64,000 nt of DNA. It comes from Flavobacterium cutihirudinis (GTDB taxonomy: Bacteria; Bacteroidota; Bacteroidia; Flavobacteriales; Flavobacteriaceae). Under the pieces are notes generated by a model. It saw nothing but the letters and a program-made list of their open reading frames with translations, had not been told where the DNA came from and made no database searches. Shown here piece by piece: positions 27,226 to 34,735 of this stretch; positions within the stretch are counted from its first letter, which is position 1, and each line of letters opens with the position of its first letter. Location of the stretch: positions 930,001 to 994,000 of the forward strand of contig NZ_QRDQ01000007.1 in the NCBI RefSeq assembly GCF_003385895.1, given 5' to 3'. The position numbers and the translations under genes were made by a program.

Positions 27226-28485
27226 TCAATCAAACAAGGAGTAGCTATTTTCCAATAAAAATAATTTTTCTATTTTATGCATAAATTCGTCATAGCTAGT
27301 GCTAAGGTATCTCGAATGCTTAAATTTTACATAATCTTCTGTACTTAAATTATATAAGTGGCTTTTTATTTCTCGACCAATAGCTCGACCCAAACCAACT
27401 GGTACGGCGTTTCCAATTTGTTTATATTTATCAGTAGTATTTCCTGCTAATTTCCAATCCAAAGGAAATTCTTGGATTACTTTGTATTCTTCAACACTTA
27501 TAGGTCGGATTTCACTAGGATGACATAAATCAGTTGCCGGCATAGCTGGATTAGTAACTACGGTAGGGGAAGGTCTTTCCCAATTTAGTCTTCTCATAAA
27601 GCCAGTTTTACCTCCTCCTAGAAAGAAAGCTTTTCCCAAAGCTTCCATTTGTAAGTCGACAGGTAAATCTCTCCAATTTTGCCCGCTTTTTAAGTTTTTG
27701 TATAAATTTGCTCTTTTTTCAGAATAGAAAATAGATTCGTGTTTTTCTACATCTTTTAAAACTTTAAAAGCTTCTTTTAAAGTTTTCCATTTCGGCAAGT
27801 CATATTGTCCATTTTCTGAATGGGTAGGAGTAAGTCTGTTTACTTTAACAGAATCCTTAGTTCCGATTATTACAACTCTTTCACGAATTTGTGGTGTTCC
27901 AAAATTAGCAGAATTATACAAGTCAAAATTAATGTTGTATCCAGCACTTTCTAATCTCTTTATAACATAATATAAAGAAGAGCCTTTTTCCTTTAAAATA
28001 GATAATGGAATTTGGTCGATAATATCATCTTTCTCGTCTATTTGTAATATAGAAGACATAAGTCCTCTAACATTTTCTATTACAAAATATTTAGGAGATA
28101 TTTCTTCAATTATTTCTAGATACTTTAGGAAAACGTTTCCTCTCGAGTCAGCAAATCCTAATCTTTTTCCAGCAGTACTAAAAGCTTGACAAGGTGGTCC
28201 TCCAACAATAACATCTACTTGGTTCTTATTTTTTAACCCAGAAAATTTTAATATATCTTCAACAGAATAGTTTCTAACATCCCCAATCAATCCAATATTT
28301 GGTTTATTTAAAGTAATTGTATTTCTACAGGCTTTATCAAACTCACAAGCCAGTACAACGTTAAATCCTTCTTTTTCTAATCCTATATCTAATCCAAGTG
28401 CACCCGAGAAAAAAGAAAGGGTTGTAAGTTCTTTTTCTTTAATTTTTACTTTGGATATTTTGTCTTCAATTACTTCTTTATTCAT
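27226..28485 (-). CDS. DNA (cytosine-5) methyltransferase
   Basis: I start at MNKEVIEDKISK (419 residues); the longer frame adds 43 residues of non-conserved AT-rich translation. Motif I is TTLSFFSGALGLDIGLEKEG, motif IV is GGPPCQAFSTAGKR with the catalytic Cys, motif VI is ENVRG, motif VIII covers the QIRERV segment and motifs IX-X end in QIGNAVPVGLG. The target recognition domain lies between VIII and IX and is about 130 residues long. It protects host DNA against the endonuclease encoded next. Confidence 0.95.
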   Translation of the reverse strand: MNKEVIEDKISKVKIKEKELTTLSFFSGALGLDIGLEKEGFNVVLACEFDKACRNTITLNKPNIGLIGDVRNYSVEDILKFSGLKNKNQVDVIVGGPPCQAFSTAGKRLGFADSRGNVFLKYLEIIEEISPKYFVIENVRGLMSSILQIDEKDDIIDQIPLSILKEKGSSLYYVIKRLESAGYNINFDLYNSANFGTPQIRERVVIIGTKDSVKVNRLTPTHSENGQYDLPKWKTLKEAFKVLKDVEKHESIFYSEKRANLYKNLKSGQNWRDLPVDLQMEALGKAFFLGGGKTGFMRRLNWERPSPTVVTNPAMPATDLCHPSEIRPISVEEYKVIQEFPLDWKLAGNTTDKYKQIGNAVPVGLGRAIGREIKSHLYNLSTEDYVKFKHSRYLSTSYDEFMHKIEKLFLLENSYSLFD

Positions 28486-28775
28486 TTCGTAAAGGTATAA
28501 AAAATTAGTTTTTTTTAATTTTAAAATAACAGTTTCATTTAGGCAAGTTAAAAGCTTAAAACAATTTAATCCAGTATACTTTGTCTTAAAAAGAAAATCA
28601 ATGTCTAAAATCACTTAAAAATGCTTATTAGCAAATATAATAGAACAAAGAAGCGGATTAAATAATCTCAACTTGTATTACTTATCTCTGCTTTATTTTA
28701 TTTATTAAAGTTACTTGGCTTTAAAGTTTGTTCTACTTATACTAGCTTATAAGGTAATTATTAGTTTATAAGTTA
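28486..28775. other. AT-rich spacer between methyltransferase and rep-like gene
   Basis: There is no gene here. It should hold the promoter of the restriction operon. TTATAAG-type short inverted and direct repeats cluster at about 28735-28775, immediately after the rep-like gene's stop. They could be an origin or a termination signal, but I cannot tell. Confidence 0.35.
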
Positions 28776-29747
28776 TTATATATTACTCTTGTTATATAAT
28801 CTATCTAGTTTCTTCGCTAATGCAGTAGATAACTTACGTTTTAAATCTAATTCATTGGTAACATTACTTCTGTAGATATTAATAAAATCCTCTAGTTTTT
28901 TCTTTTTATTACTTGTGTTTACGAATTTATTAAACAAATTTATACTTTCTATTACACCATATTTCTTTATTCCCATGTATGCAATATGATTTATAAAGTC
29001 CGGATAGTCTTTGATATCAGTTTCTTTTTCTTTGGAAATTACATCAACAAAAACAATATCATCTATATATTTCTCTAGCATGGGAGGTAATTGATTCCAG
29101 TTGTTTCTTAGTTTTTCGAGAGTATTAAATTTACTTTTTAATATTGTTCCTGATACCTTTTTAGCATTTACCTCAAATCGGAAAAGATAGAACTTATTAA
29201 ACACATTCCTTTTTTTTTGGGGGCGAATATCGTTATTATTTATTTCCAAATATTTGTCGTAGAAAATTAGATTATAGTTTTTAAAATGGAAATACAAAGA
29301 AGTTTTTTTAACTATTTTTCTTTCAGCATTTCGATACTTAACAAAGCAATCAATTAAATTTCTCATTTCGGATTTTAGTAAAAGAGTTACACCAACTTCC
29401 AGTTGTGTTATTTTGCCCTTTAAAAGTGTTTTTAACTCGGTGTTTAATTCCTCAGCAATAAACTTTAAACACTTATCAAATTCATTGGAATTTAAGTCCT
29501 TTCTAGAATTTTCTTGATAGTACCATTTTCGGATACTTCCACGAATGTTTAACGAGAAGATATTATTTTTTTCATTAGCTGTTAATAATAATTTCAAAGG
29601 GAATTTTTTTGTAGCAAACTTGCTATTGTAAAGTTTAGCTTTATAAAAATATTTTTCGGGTGGACAGTTTTTTACTTCTTTACTCTTCCAATTTATATTA
29701 TCGTTAGGTGAATAATCATTTAGACTAATTTTAATTTTATCGATCAT
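28776..29747 (-). CDS. Replication initiator-like protein (phage gene II/X type)
   Basis: A 323-residue protein. MIDKIKISL, SLNIRGSIRKWYYQENSRKD, a segment ITQLEVGVTL, YNLIFYDKYLEI and FRFEVNAKKVSG match the pattern of phage/plasmid replication proteins of the gene II/X family, whose members nick DNA to start rolling-circle replication. It has no HUH motif in the classical form; the conserved Tyr residues in YNLIFYDK are candidates. It overlaps the HTH gene by 11 bp. On an integrated element it may support replicative excision. The family call is moderate. Confidence 0.6.
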   Translation of the reverse strand: MIDKIKISLNDYSPNDNINWKSKEVKNCPPEKYFYKAKLYNSKFATKKFPLKLLLTANEKNNIFSLNIRGSIRKWYYQENSRKDLNSNEFDKCLKFIAEELNTELKTLLKGKITQLEVGVTLLLKSEMRNLIDCFVKYRNAERKIVKKTSLYFHFKNYNLIFYDKYLEINNNDIRPQKKRNVFNKFYLFRFEVNAKKVSGTILKSKFNTLEKLRNNWNQLPPMLEKYIDDIVFVDVISKEKETDIKDYPDFINHIAYMGIKKYGVIESINLFNKFVNTSNKKKKLEDFINIYRSNVTNELDLKRKLSTALAKKLDRLYNKSNI

Positions 29748-30057
29748 GTCTATCTTTTTTTAAAAAATCCTCTAAATTTTTTCTAACAATCCATACAGGA
29801 GATTTTGGGGAAGTCTGGGAATACTTTAAGCCTTTTGCTCTCATTCGATCGATTGTTTTTCTGCTAAAGTTGTAATCTTTAATTACATCATCAATTCTTA
29901 ATATATCCGTATCTAGTTTTGGTATATAGGTTGTTTTTATATTTTCCAAATTTTTTAGTTTTTCTATTTCCAATTCTCTTTTTAAACTGGCTACTTTAAG
30001 GATTGTTCTCTTAATTAATTTTTGGTTTAACGCCCCTTTGTTTACTGTATTTTCCAT
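29737..30057 (-). CDS. Excisionase-like HTH protein
   Basis: A 106-residue protein. The N-terminal half is a basic, probably coiled segment (VASLKRELEIEKLKNLEN). The C-terminal half carries a winged HTH of the MerR/excisionase kind (ILRIDDVIKDYNFSRKTIDR, then PVWIVRKNLEDFLKK). It sits between the integrase and the rep-like gene, one base after the integrase stop and overlapping rep. That position fits a recombination directionality factor that also regulates rep. Confidence 0.7.
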   Translation of the reverse strand: MENTVNKGALNQKLIKRTILKVASLKRELEIEKLKNLENIKTTYIPKLDTDILRIDDVIKDYNFSRKTIDRMRAKGLKYSQTSPKSPVWIVRKNLEDFLKKDRHDR

Positions 30058-30058
30058 A

Positions 30059-31252
30059 TTAATCGAATTTTACATTTCTCATTGCGTTAGATAAAATTTC
30101 TTCGTCAGAATTAACATATCGTTCAGTCATTCTAATATCCTTATGTCCCATTAGTTTCATTATGTAAAAGGGTTGGGTATTGGATTTAGCCAACATAGAG
30201 CCAAAAGAATGTCGTCCAACGTGAAAAGTAAGGTCTTTTTTAATTTTGGCTATTTTGGCTATTATTTTTAAATCTCTGTTTACAGATACATTACTTCTCT
30301 TTCGAAAAACAAAATCTTTTTCAGATTTGCTTTTTACACGATGTTTTTTTAATATTTCCATTGCCAAATCGTGTAATGGAATTTCTACATTATCTTTAGT
30401 TTTTACCATTTCGAGAACTATCTTTTTAGAATCGATTATATTTTCATTTTTTAAGTTTGCTACGTCCGAATATCTCAGTCCGCAGTAGCAACTAAATAAG
30501 AAGAGATTACGAGTTAAATTAAGCCCATCTGTAAGATTTCCCATTTTTAAATCTGCATTAATTATATTTCCAATTTCTTTAGAGGTTAAGAAAACAGTCT
30601 TAACTTTTTCCTTTTGTACTTTCACATATTTACAAGGATTTTCTTTTATTATTTTGTCTACAACGAATTTATTTAATACAGCGGAAAAGGTTTTTCTTCG
30701 GGTTGCAATTCCACTTATCCCAACCTTTTTTTCGACGGACAAATAATATAGAAAGTTTTCAATAAATTTTACATCAATTTCTTCAAGCTCAATAGTTGAT
30801 TTATACTCCTTTAATTGCTTTTTAAATAAAATATAATGTGATTGTGTTCCTGTTGTAATAAGTCTAAATTTCTTTTTACAATATTCATCAAAGTAGTGAT
30901 AGAAGTCTTTTTTTGCGATATTACCACTACATTTTTCTTTTATTAAATCTTTTGTTAGAGGTTTTCCAGATAATTCTAGTTCAATAAGATTATTGTAAAT
31001 AAATTTTTCTTCTTGTTGGAGTTTCTTTTTTAATATCGAATTGCCAACTCCTTTTGGGCAATTTTTATCGAAATCCCATTCATTAAGAGTAAGGTAATGC
31101 TTGGCAGACAATTTTAGATTATTAGAATTAAAAATTATCAAATAATTTAAAGGATAGGTGTCATCACTTCTTTTTTTATCCTTTCTTAGAATCGTTTTTA
31201 CGGAATAGTTATTTTTCATTTTTATTAATTTTATCTTGTTTGTATTTTCCAT
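30059..31252 (-). CDS. Tyrosine recombinase/integrase
   Basis: A 397-residue protein with an arm-binding domain (about 10-110), a SAM-like core-binding domain (about 120-210, KEYKSTIELEEIDVKFIENF) and a catalytic domain with Arg in CYCGLRYSDVANL, the HxxR box in HVGRHSFGSMLA, the late His in GHKDIRMTE and the nucleophile Tyr in MTERYVNSD. This is the Bacteroidota CTn/phage integrase type. An internal Met at residue 12 (MKNNYSVKTIL) is an equally good start. It is the first gene of the int-xis-rep transcription unit. Confidence 0.92.
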   Translation of the reverse strand: MENTNKIKLIKMKNNYSVKTILRKDKKRSDDTYPLNYLIIFNSNNLKLSAKHYLTLNEWDFDKNCPKGVGNSILKKKLQQEEKFIYNNLIELELSGKPLTKDLIKEKCSGNIAKKDFYHYFDEYCKKKFRLITTGTQSHYILFKKQLKEYKSTIELEEIDVKFIENFLYYLSVEKKVGISGIATRRKTFSAVLNKFVVDKIIKENPCKYVKVQKEKVKTVFLTSKEIGNIINADLKMGNLTDGLNLTRNLFLFSCYCGLRYSDVANLKNENIIDSKKIVLEMVKTKDNVEIPLHDLAMEILKKHRVKSKSEKDFVFRKRSNVSVNRDLKIIAKIAKIKKDLTFHVGRHSFGSMLAKSNTQPFYIMKLMGHKDIRMTERYVNSDEEILSNAMRNVKFD

Positions 31253-31350
31253 AACTCCCTGAGAAATTTAAAAAAGCCCATTTTTTACACTTTAACAAAA
31301 AATTAACCATTATTCTTAATAAAGTGTTAATTTTTTTAATAAGGATATGA

Positions 31351-31381
31351 AAAAAGCGACCTTGTTATAAGTCGCTTTTTT
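31351..31381 (-). terminator. Intrinsic terminator between integrase and exported-protein gene
   Basis: AAAAAGCGAC/GTCGCTTTTT with a 10-nt loop has A- and T-runs on both sides. It serves the minus-strand gene ending at 31396 and may work in both directions. Confidence 0.7.
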
Positions 31382-31395
31382 ATGGGGGTTGTATG

Positions 31396-31971
31396 TTATA
31401 TTCTTAATTCAAGTGCTTTTATTTTTACAAGTCTTTCGAAGCGTATTTTGTCGCCTGTATCGTTTAGTAAATGTGTATCATTTGGGTCGGAAGTGTAGTA
31501 ATAGATAGTTTTGTTCTCTCGTGCGATTAATTTTTGTAATTCTACATCAGAAATTTCGGCACACCAAAAAATAGAAAATGGAGTAAATAATTTGTAGCTT
31601 TTTTTTGCTTTAATAGTAAATGTACTAACAGTGGCGATACAACCATTTTCGGGCGATTGTATGATTGTAAACTCGTCAGCACCATCTTTGTCTAGGTCGC
31701 CTTCGTTTATTAGTTTAAACCAACAGCAATTAACTTTTATAGGTTTTAAAGTTTTGTCACTAAATTCAATTTCGTAATTATCTGGGATTCCATCTTCTAC
31801 AGGATTTCCACGTCCTTTTGTAGTTTGTACTCTAAAAGCGTATTCTAGTTTTCCATCTCCATTAAAATCTCCTTGGATTTGATCTCCAACTTTATTTTTA
31901 TTTGTTTGTGCAAAAGAGTTGTTTACAAAACAGATAATTGCAAGGAAGATAAGTAGTAGTTTGTTTTTCAT
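31396..31971 (-). CDS. Exported protein with FG-GAP/EF-hand-like DxDxDG segments
   Basis: A 191-residue protein: signal peptide (about 1-21, ending SFAQ), then GDFNGDGKLEYAFRVQTTKG and EGDLDKDGADEFTIIQ. These are calcium-loop segments like those in FG-GAP/VCBS repeat or dockerin-type proteins. Two adjacent Cys (NCCWF) and two further Cys follow. It overlaps the upstream small membrane-protein gene by ATGA. The function is unknown; it is probably periplasmic or surface located. Confidence 0.65.
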   Translation of the reverse strand: MKNKLLLIFLAIICFVNNSFAQTNKNKVGDQIQGDFNGDGKLEYAFRVQTTKGRGNPVEDGIPDNYEIEFSDKTLKPIKVNCCWFKLINEGDLDKDGADEFTIIQSPENGCIATVSTFTIKAKKSYKLFTPFSIFWCAEISDVELQKLIARENKTIYYYTSDPNDTHLLNDTGDKIRFERLVKIKALELRI

Positions 31972-32324
31972 ATTTTTCTGTAGTAGTCGTTTAGTGATTT
32001 GCCTGGATTAGCTTGTAACCAATTTTTTATTTCATTTGTGGAGTTTGTAGCTACAGGTTCTCTGTATTGATTTCGTAGTTTTTCTTCTTCAATAATACGC
32101 TCTCTTCTTTTCTCGTCGGTTTCTCCCAAAACAGCTAAGAGTAACATTGCTAGAAATGGAGAAAAAAACAAACAAAAGATAAACCAACCAAAACCACTTC
32201 GCCCTCTTTTATTTGCCATTTTTACAGGAATACTAATTAATAATATTACTAGAGTAAGAATCGTTAACGCTAAAATTGTAAAAAGTAACATTTTCCATTC
32301 GATTGTAATTTGCGGTTCATTCAT
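31968..32324 (-). CDS. Small membrane protein of unknown function
   Basis: A 118-residue protein with two membrane helices (about 10-30 and 42-64, GFGWFIFCLFFSPFLAMLLL), then a charged stretch (GETDEKRRERIIEEEKLRNQ) and a C-terminal NWLQANPGKSLNDYYRKI. The last motif resembles short sequences at the end of PLDc_N/SHOCT-like small proteins. It is coupled to the following exported-protein gene by a 4-bp overlap. Confidence 0.6.
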   Translation of the reverse strand: MNEPQITIEWKMLLFTILALTILTLVILLISIPVKMANKRGRSGFGWFIFCLFFSPFLAMLLLAVLGETDEKRRERIIEEEKLRNQYREPVATNSTNEIKNWLQANPGKSLNDYYRKI

Positions 32325-32427
32325 TTCGGTAGTATAAGATTTTACAAGATTTAATTTTTAGCTAAAATAGTAAAATGTATAATATATGCGGTAAATTTTA
32401 TGCGGTATTATTTACAATTTTCCTGCT

Positions 32428-32661
32428 ATGGAAGATTCAGAAAAAAATATCGAATTAAAAATCAATCAAATTTCCCAAAAGTTAAAAGAAATCAGATTGT
32501 CAAAGGGTTACACTAGCTACGAAACATTTGCTTTCGAAAACGAATTAAATAGAGTGCAATATTGGCGAATAGAATCCGGTAAAAACATTACTTTAAAGAC
32601 TTTGCTAAAAGTTTTAGAAATACATCAAATATCACTGGAAGATTTCTTTAGAAATTTGTAA
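32428..32661 (+). CDS. Small XRE-family HTH regulator
   Basis: A 77-residue protein that is almost entirely one HTH_3 domain: LKEIRLSKGYTSYETFAFEN, VQYWRIESGKNITLKTLLKV, then ISLEDFF. It is typical of controllers on Bacteroidota mobile elements. It is divergent from the two membrane/exported protein genes and 120 bp before the HNH gene, so it may regulate either. Confidence 0.85.
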   Translation: MEDSEKNIELKINQISQKLKEIRLSKGYTSYETFAFENELNRVQYWRIESGKNITLKTLLKVLEIHQISLEDFFRNL

Positions 32662-32783
32662 AAAAGCGCACTTTATAAGAGATCTTAAATTGTATTTTAG
32701 ACTTTATGCTATGTTTGCTTTGCGTATTTTAGAAAGTTATTAGCAAAAAAGAAAGATTTGTTTATTTAATTACCAAAATATTC

Positions 32784-33440
32784 ATGACCACAAAAGAAGA
32801 ATTTACTAAGTATTTAACATCAACAGAGAAATATGCTCCTTCAACTATCTACACTTATGGGCAATCGATAGAGTTAATTTCGCAAGATATTAGCAATAAT
32901 CTTGAGATCGGATTTAAATCCTTATTTAATATTACGGATGTAAATATTTTACAAGATTATTTCCATAGACTTTATTTGATTCCAGCAGTAATGGAAATGG
33001 AGGAGACCCAAAGAAAAAGAAAAAATAATGCATTTAAGCGTTACATAGAATTTTGCGGAACTATCGATACAAATAATTTTAATGTAAATCAGCCAGATTT
33101 AAAAGATATTTTCGAGTCAAGAACAGAAGGGGGACAGAAAATAGTAATTTCTTTGGTAGCAGAAAGAGATTCTTCACTACGTGCTTCAGCAATTAAAATA
33201 CATGGGACAACTTGTTTTGGATGTAATTTTAATTTTAAAAGTAAATATGGCGAAATTGGAGAAGGATTTATCGAGATTCATCATGTTAAGCCGTTAAGTA
33301 GTTTTCTTAATTCAAAAGTGGTAGATCCTTATACTGACTTAATTCCACTTTGTTCAAATTGTCATAGAATTGTTCATAGGAAAAAAGATTATGTTCTCTC
33401 GTTAATAGAATTAAAGGAAATTATAAATAACCCTAACTAA
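32784..33440 (+). CDS. HNH endonuclease with a SAM-like N-terminal domain
   Basis: A 218-residue protein. The C-terminal HNH domain shows CFGCNFNF, IEIHHVKPLSSF (HH), LIPLCSNCHRIVHR (N and H) with two CxxC zinc-finger pairs. This is the McrA-like McrA/HNH type found in restriction enzymes. The first 95 residues (TKEEFTKYLTSTEKYAPSTI, then Tyr-rich helices) resemble the core-binding SAM-like fold of tyrosine recombinases. It is plausibly a restriction or element-processing nuclease; the target is unknown. Confidence 0.75.
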   Translation: MTTKEEFTKYLTSTEKYAPSTIYTYGQSIELISQDISNNLEIGFKSLFNITDVNILQDYFHRLYLIPAVMEMEETQRKRKNNAFKRYIEFCGTIDTNNFNVNQPDLKDIFESRTEGGQKIVISLVAERDSSLRASAIKIHGTTCFGCNFNFKSKYGEIGEGFIEIHHVKPLSSFLNSKVVDPYTDLIPLCSNCHRIVHRKKDYVLSLIELKEIINNPN

Positions 33441-33545
33441 AAATAAGTTGTTTTGGTTTTTTAGTTTTCTATAATTAAAAACAGGGGTAATCGAGGGGGG
33501 AATAAAAGTGACCAAAGATGTCCAATAAAGACGAATATTGTCCAA

Positions 33546-33770
33546 TAAAAAACCCGCTAATAGCGGGTTTCAGTGTTTTTAGAATCTTGTTATTCTATAG
33601 AGTAGTGACGTTTAGTTCACAATTTACAAATCATTTTATGAACGATTTAAAGAAATTAGCTTATTTTCAAGTGAATTTGTAAGATAATTATATGAAATAT
33701 TACTTTTGAGGCGGATTGTATGTATCGTAAGGGTTAAATGTTAAAAAATGTTAATTCATTCCCGTGATTT
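33546..33770 (-). ncRNA. Candidate small structured RNA, copy 2, with terminator
   Basis: Homologous to 17981-18180 over about 150 nt. The run ACAATTTACAAATCATTTTA (plus strand, 33620 region) is identical in both, while other parts vary. The minus strand ends in a different strong terminator, AACCCGCTA/TAGCGGGTT (33551-33569), followed by a U-run. The reading frame seen in copy 1 is broken here by several stops, so the conserved product is RNA rather than peptide. The transcript would end just outside the HNH gene, convergent with it. Confidence 0.55.
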
Positions 33771-33945
33771 ATAGTAAGAAACAAATTTTGAATCACCTGT
33801 TATTTTAAATCTAAAGATTAAAGACTGTCTCACAACATGTGAGGCAGAGCCTCTTTTTCTTTTATTATTTTCGGATTGCTTTATTGGGCAACGATATCAA
33901 AAGAACAATTTTGAAAGGCTTGCTATTTTTTTTAAATTACCATTA

Positions 33946-34734
33946 TCATAACTGTAAAATTTTTAATGCTCCTCTTGCGACTATGAAAAATACACAAACT
34001 CCAATAATAAGATCGGGTACCATTGAATTAGTAAAGTATACTAATATGCCAGCAATTATGACTCCCATATTAATTACAACATCATTTGAGGTAAAAATCA
34101 TACTTGCTTCCATATGTGCCTCTTTGCTTTTAGATTTTTGAAGCAGGTAAAGGCATAACGAATTGCCTACAAGGGCAAATAATGAAACTACTATCATAGT
34201 TCCGTATGCAGGAATATGGTCAAACTCTACAAATCTTCTTATAACTTCAATAAGTCCTAAAATTGCAAGACCAATCTGAAAATAACCACTTATCTTTGCT
34301 ACACTTCCTTTTCTTGTTGTTGTACTACCGACAGCGAACAGAGCTAAGCCATATACAATACTATCGGCGAACATATCCAAACTGTCTGCAACCAATCCCA
34401 TCGAATTGGATATAAAACCTGTAATAACTTCAATTATAAAGAATGAAAAGTTTACAATGAGAACCTGCCATAATAACTTACTTTGCTGAGAGTCATTATT
34501 TTGCTCTACATAATCAGATGTATGTTCTGTTGCCATCAGAGTGCTATCCAGATTAAGAGTATTAATTGCATTTGTAATAAGAGTGTTGTCGTCCGTATGA
34601 TAGACGTTTAGTTTTCTGCCTGCAATGTCAAAATCAAGCTGTTTAATTTGTTCTAAACCTGTGAGTTTCATTCTTATTAATTGTTCCTCACTAGGACAAT
34701 CCATCTTTTTTATATTATAAATACTTTTTTTCAT
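33946..34734 (-). CDS. Cation diffusion facilitator (CDF) family transporter
   Basis: I start at MKKSIYNIKKMDCPSEEQL (262 residues), 2 bp after the TonB receptor stop; the longer frame overlaps it. An N-terminal HMA-like ferredoxin domain with a degenerate site (KKMDCPSEEQLIRMKL) precedes five or six membrane helices. The CDF zinc site is visible in SMGLVADSLDMFADS (D...D). The last helices contain EASMIFTSNDVVIN, the second half of the metal site. It exports divalent metal and is probably co-transcribed with the receptor. Confidence 0.85.
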   Translation of the reverse strand: MKKSIYNIKKMDCPSEEQLIRMKLTGLEQIKQLDFDIAGRKLNVYHTDDNTLITNAINTLNLDSTLMATEHTSDYVEQNNDSQQSKLLWQVLIVNFSFFIIEVITGFISNSMGLVADSLDMFADSIVYGLALFAVGSTTTRKGSVAKISGYFQIGLAILGLIEVIRRFVEFDHIPAYGTMIVVSLFALVGNSLCLYLLQKSKSKEAHMEASMIFTSNDVVINMGVIIAGILVYFTNSMVPDLIIGVCVFFIVARGALKILQL

Positions 34735-34735
34735 A

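Larger units (their letters stand above)
23801..33440. mobile_element. Integrative element or accessory island with restriction-modification cargo
   Basis: These roughly 10 kb are more AT-rich than the flanking metal-resistance genes. They carry a tyrosine integrase, an excisionase-like HTH protein, a gene II-like replication protein and cargo (restriction-modification, kinase/phosphatase, HNH nuclease). I could not identify exact ends or att sites, so the limits are the outermost genes that look foreign. Confidence 0.5.

Noticed and set aside
17981..33770. Small-RNA copies as att sites of the island
   Set aside because: The copies differ at many positions and have different terminators. Integration by the tyrosine integrase would leave short identical repeats. 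A short identical core of about 24 bp exists but is better explained by RNA conservation.
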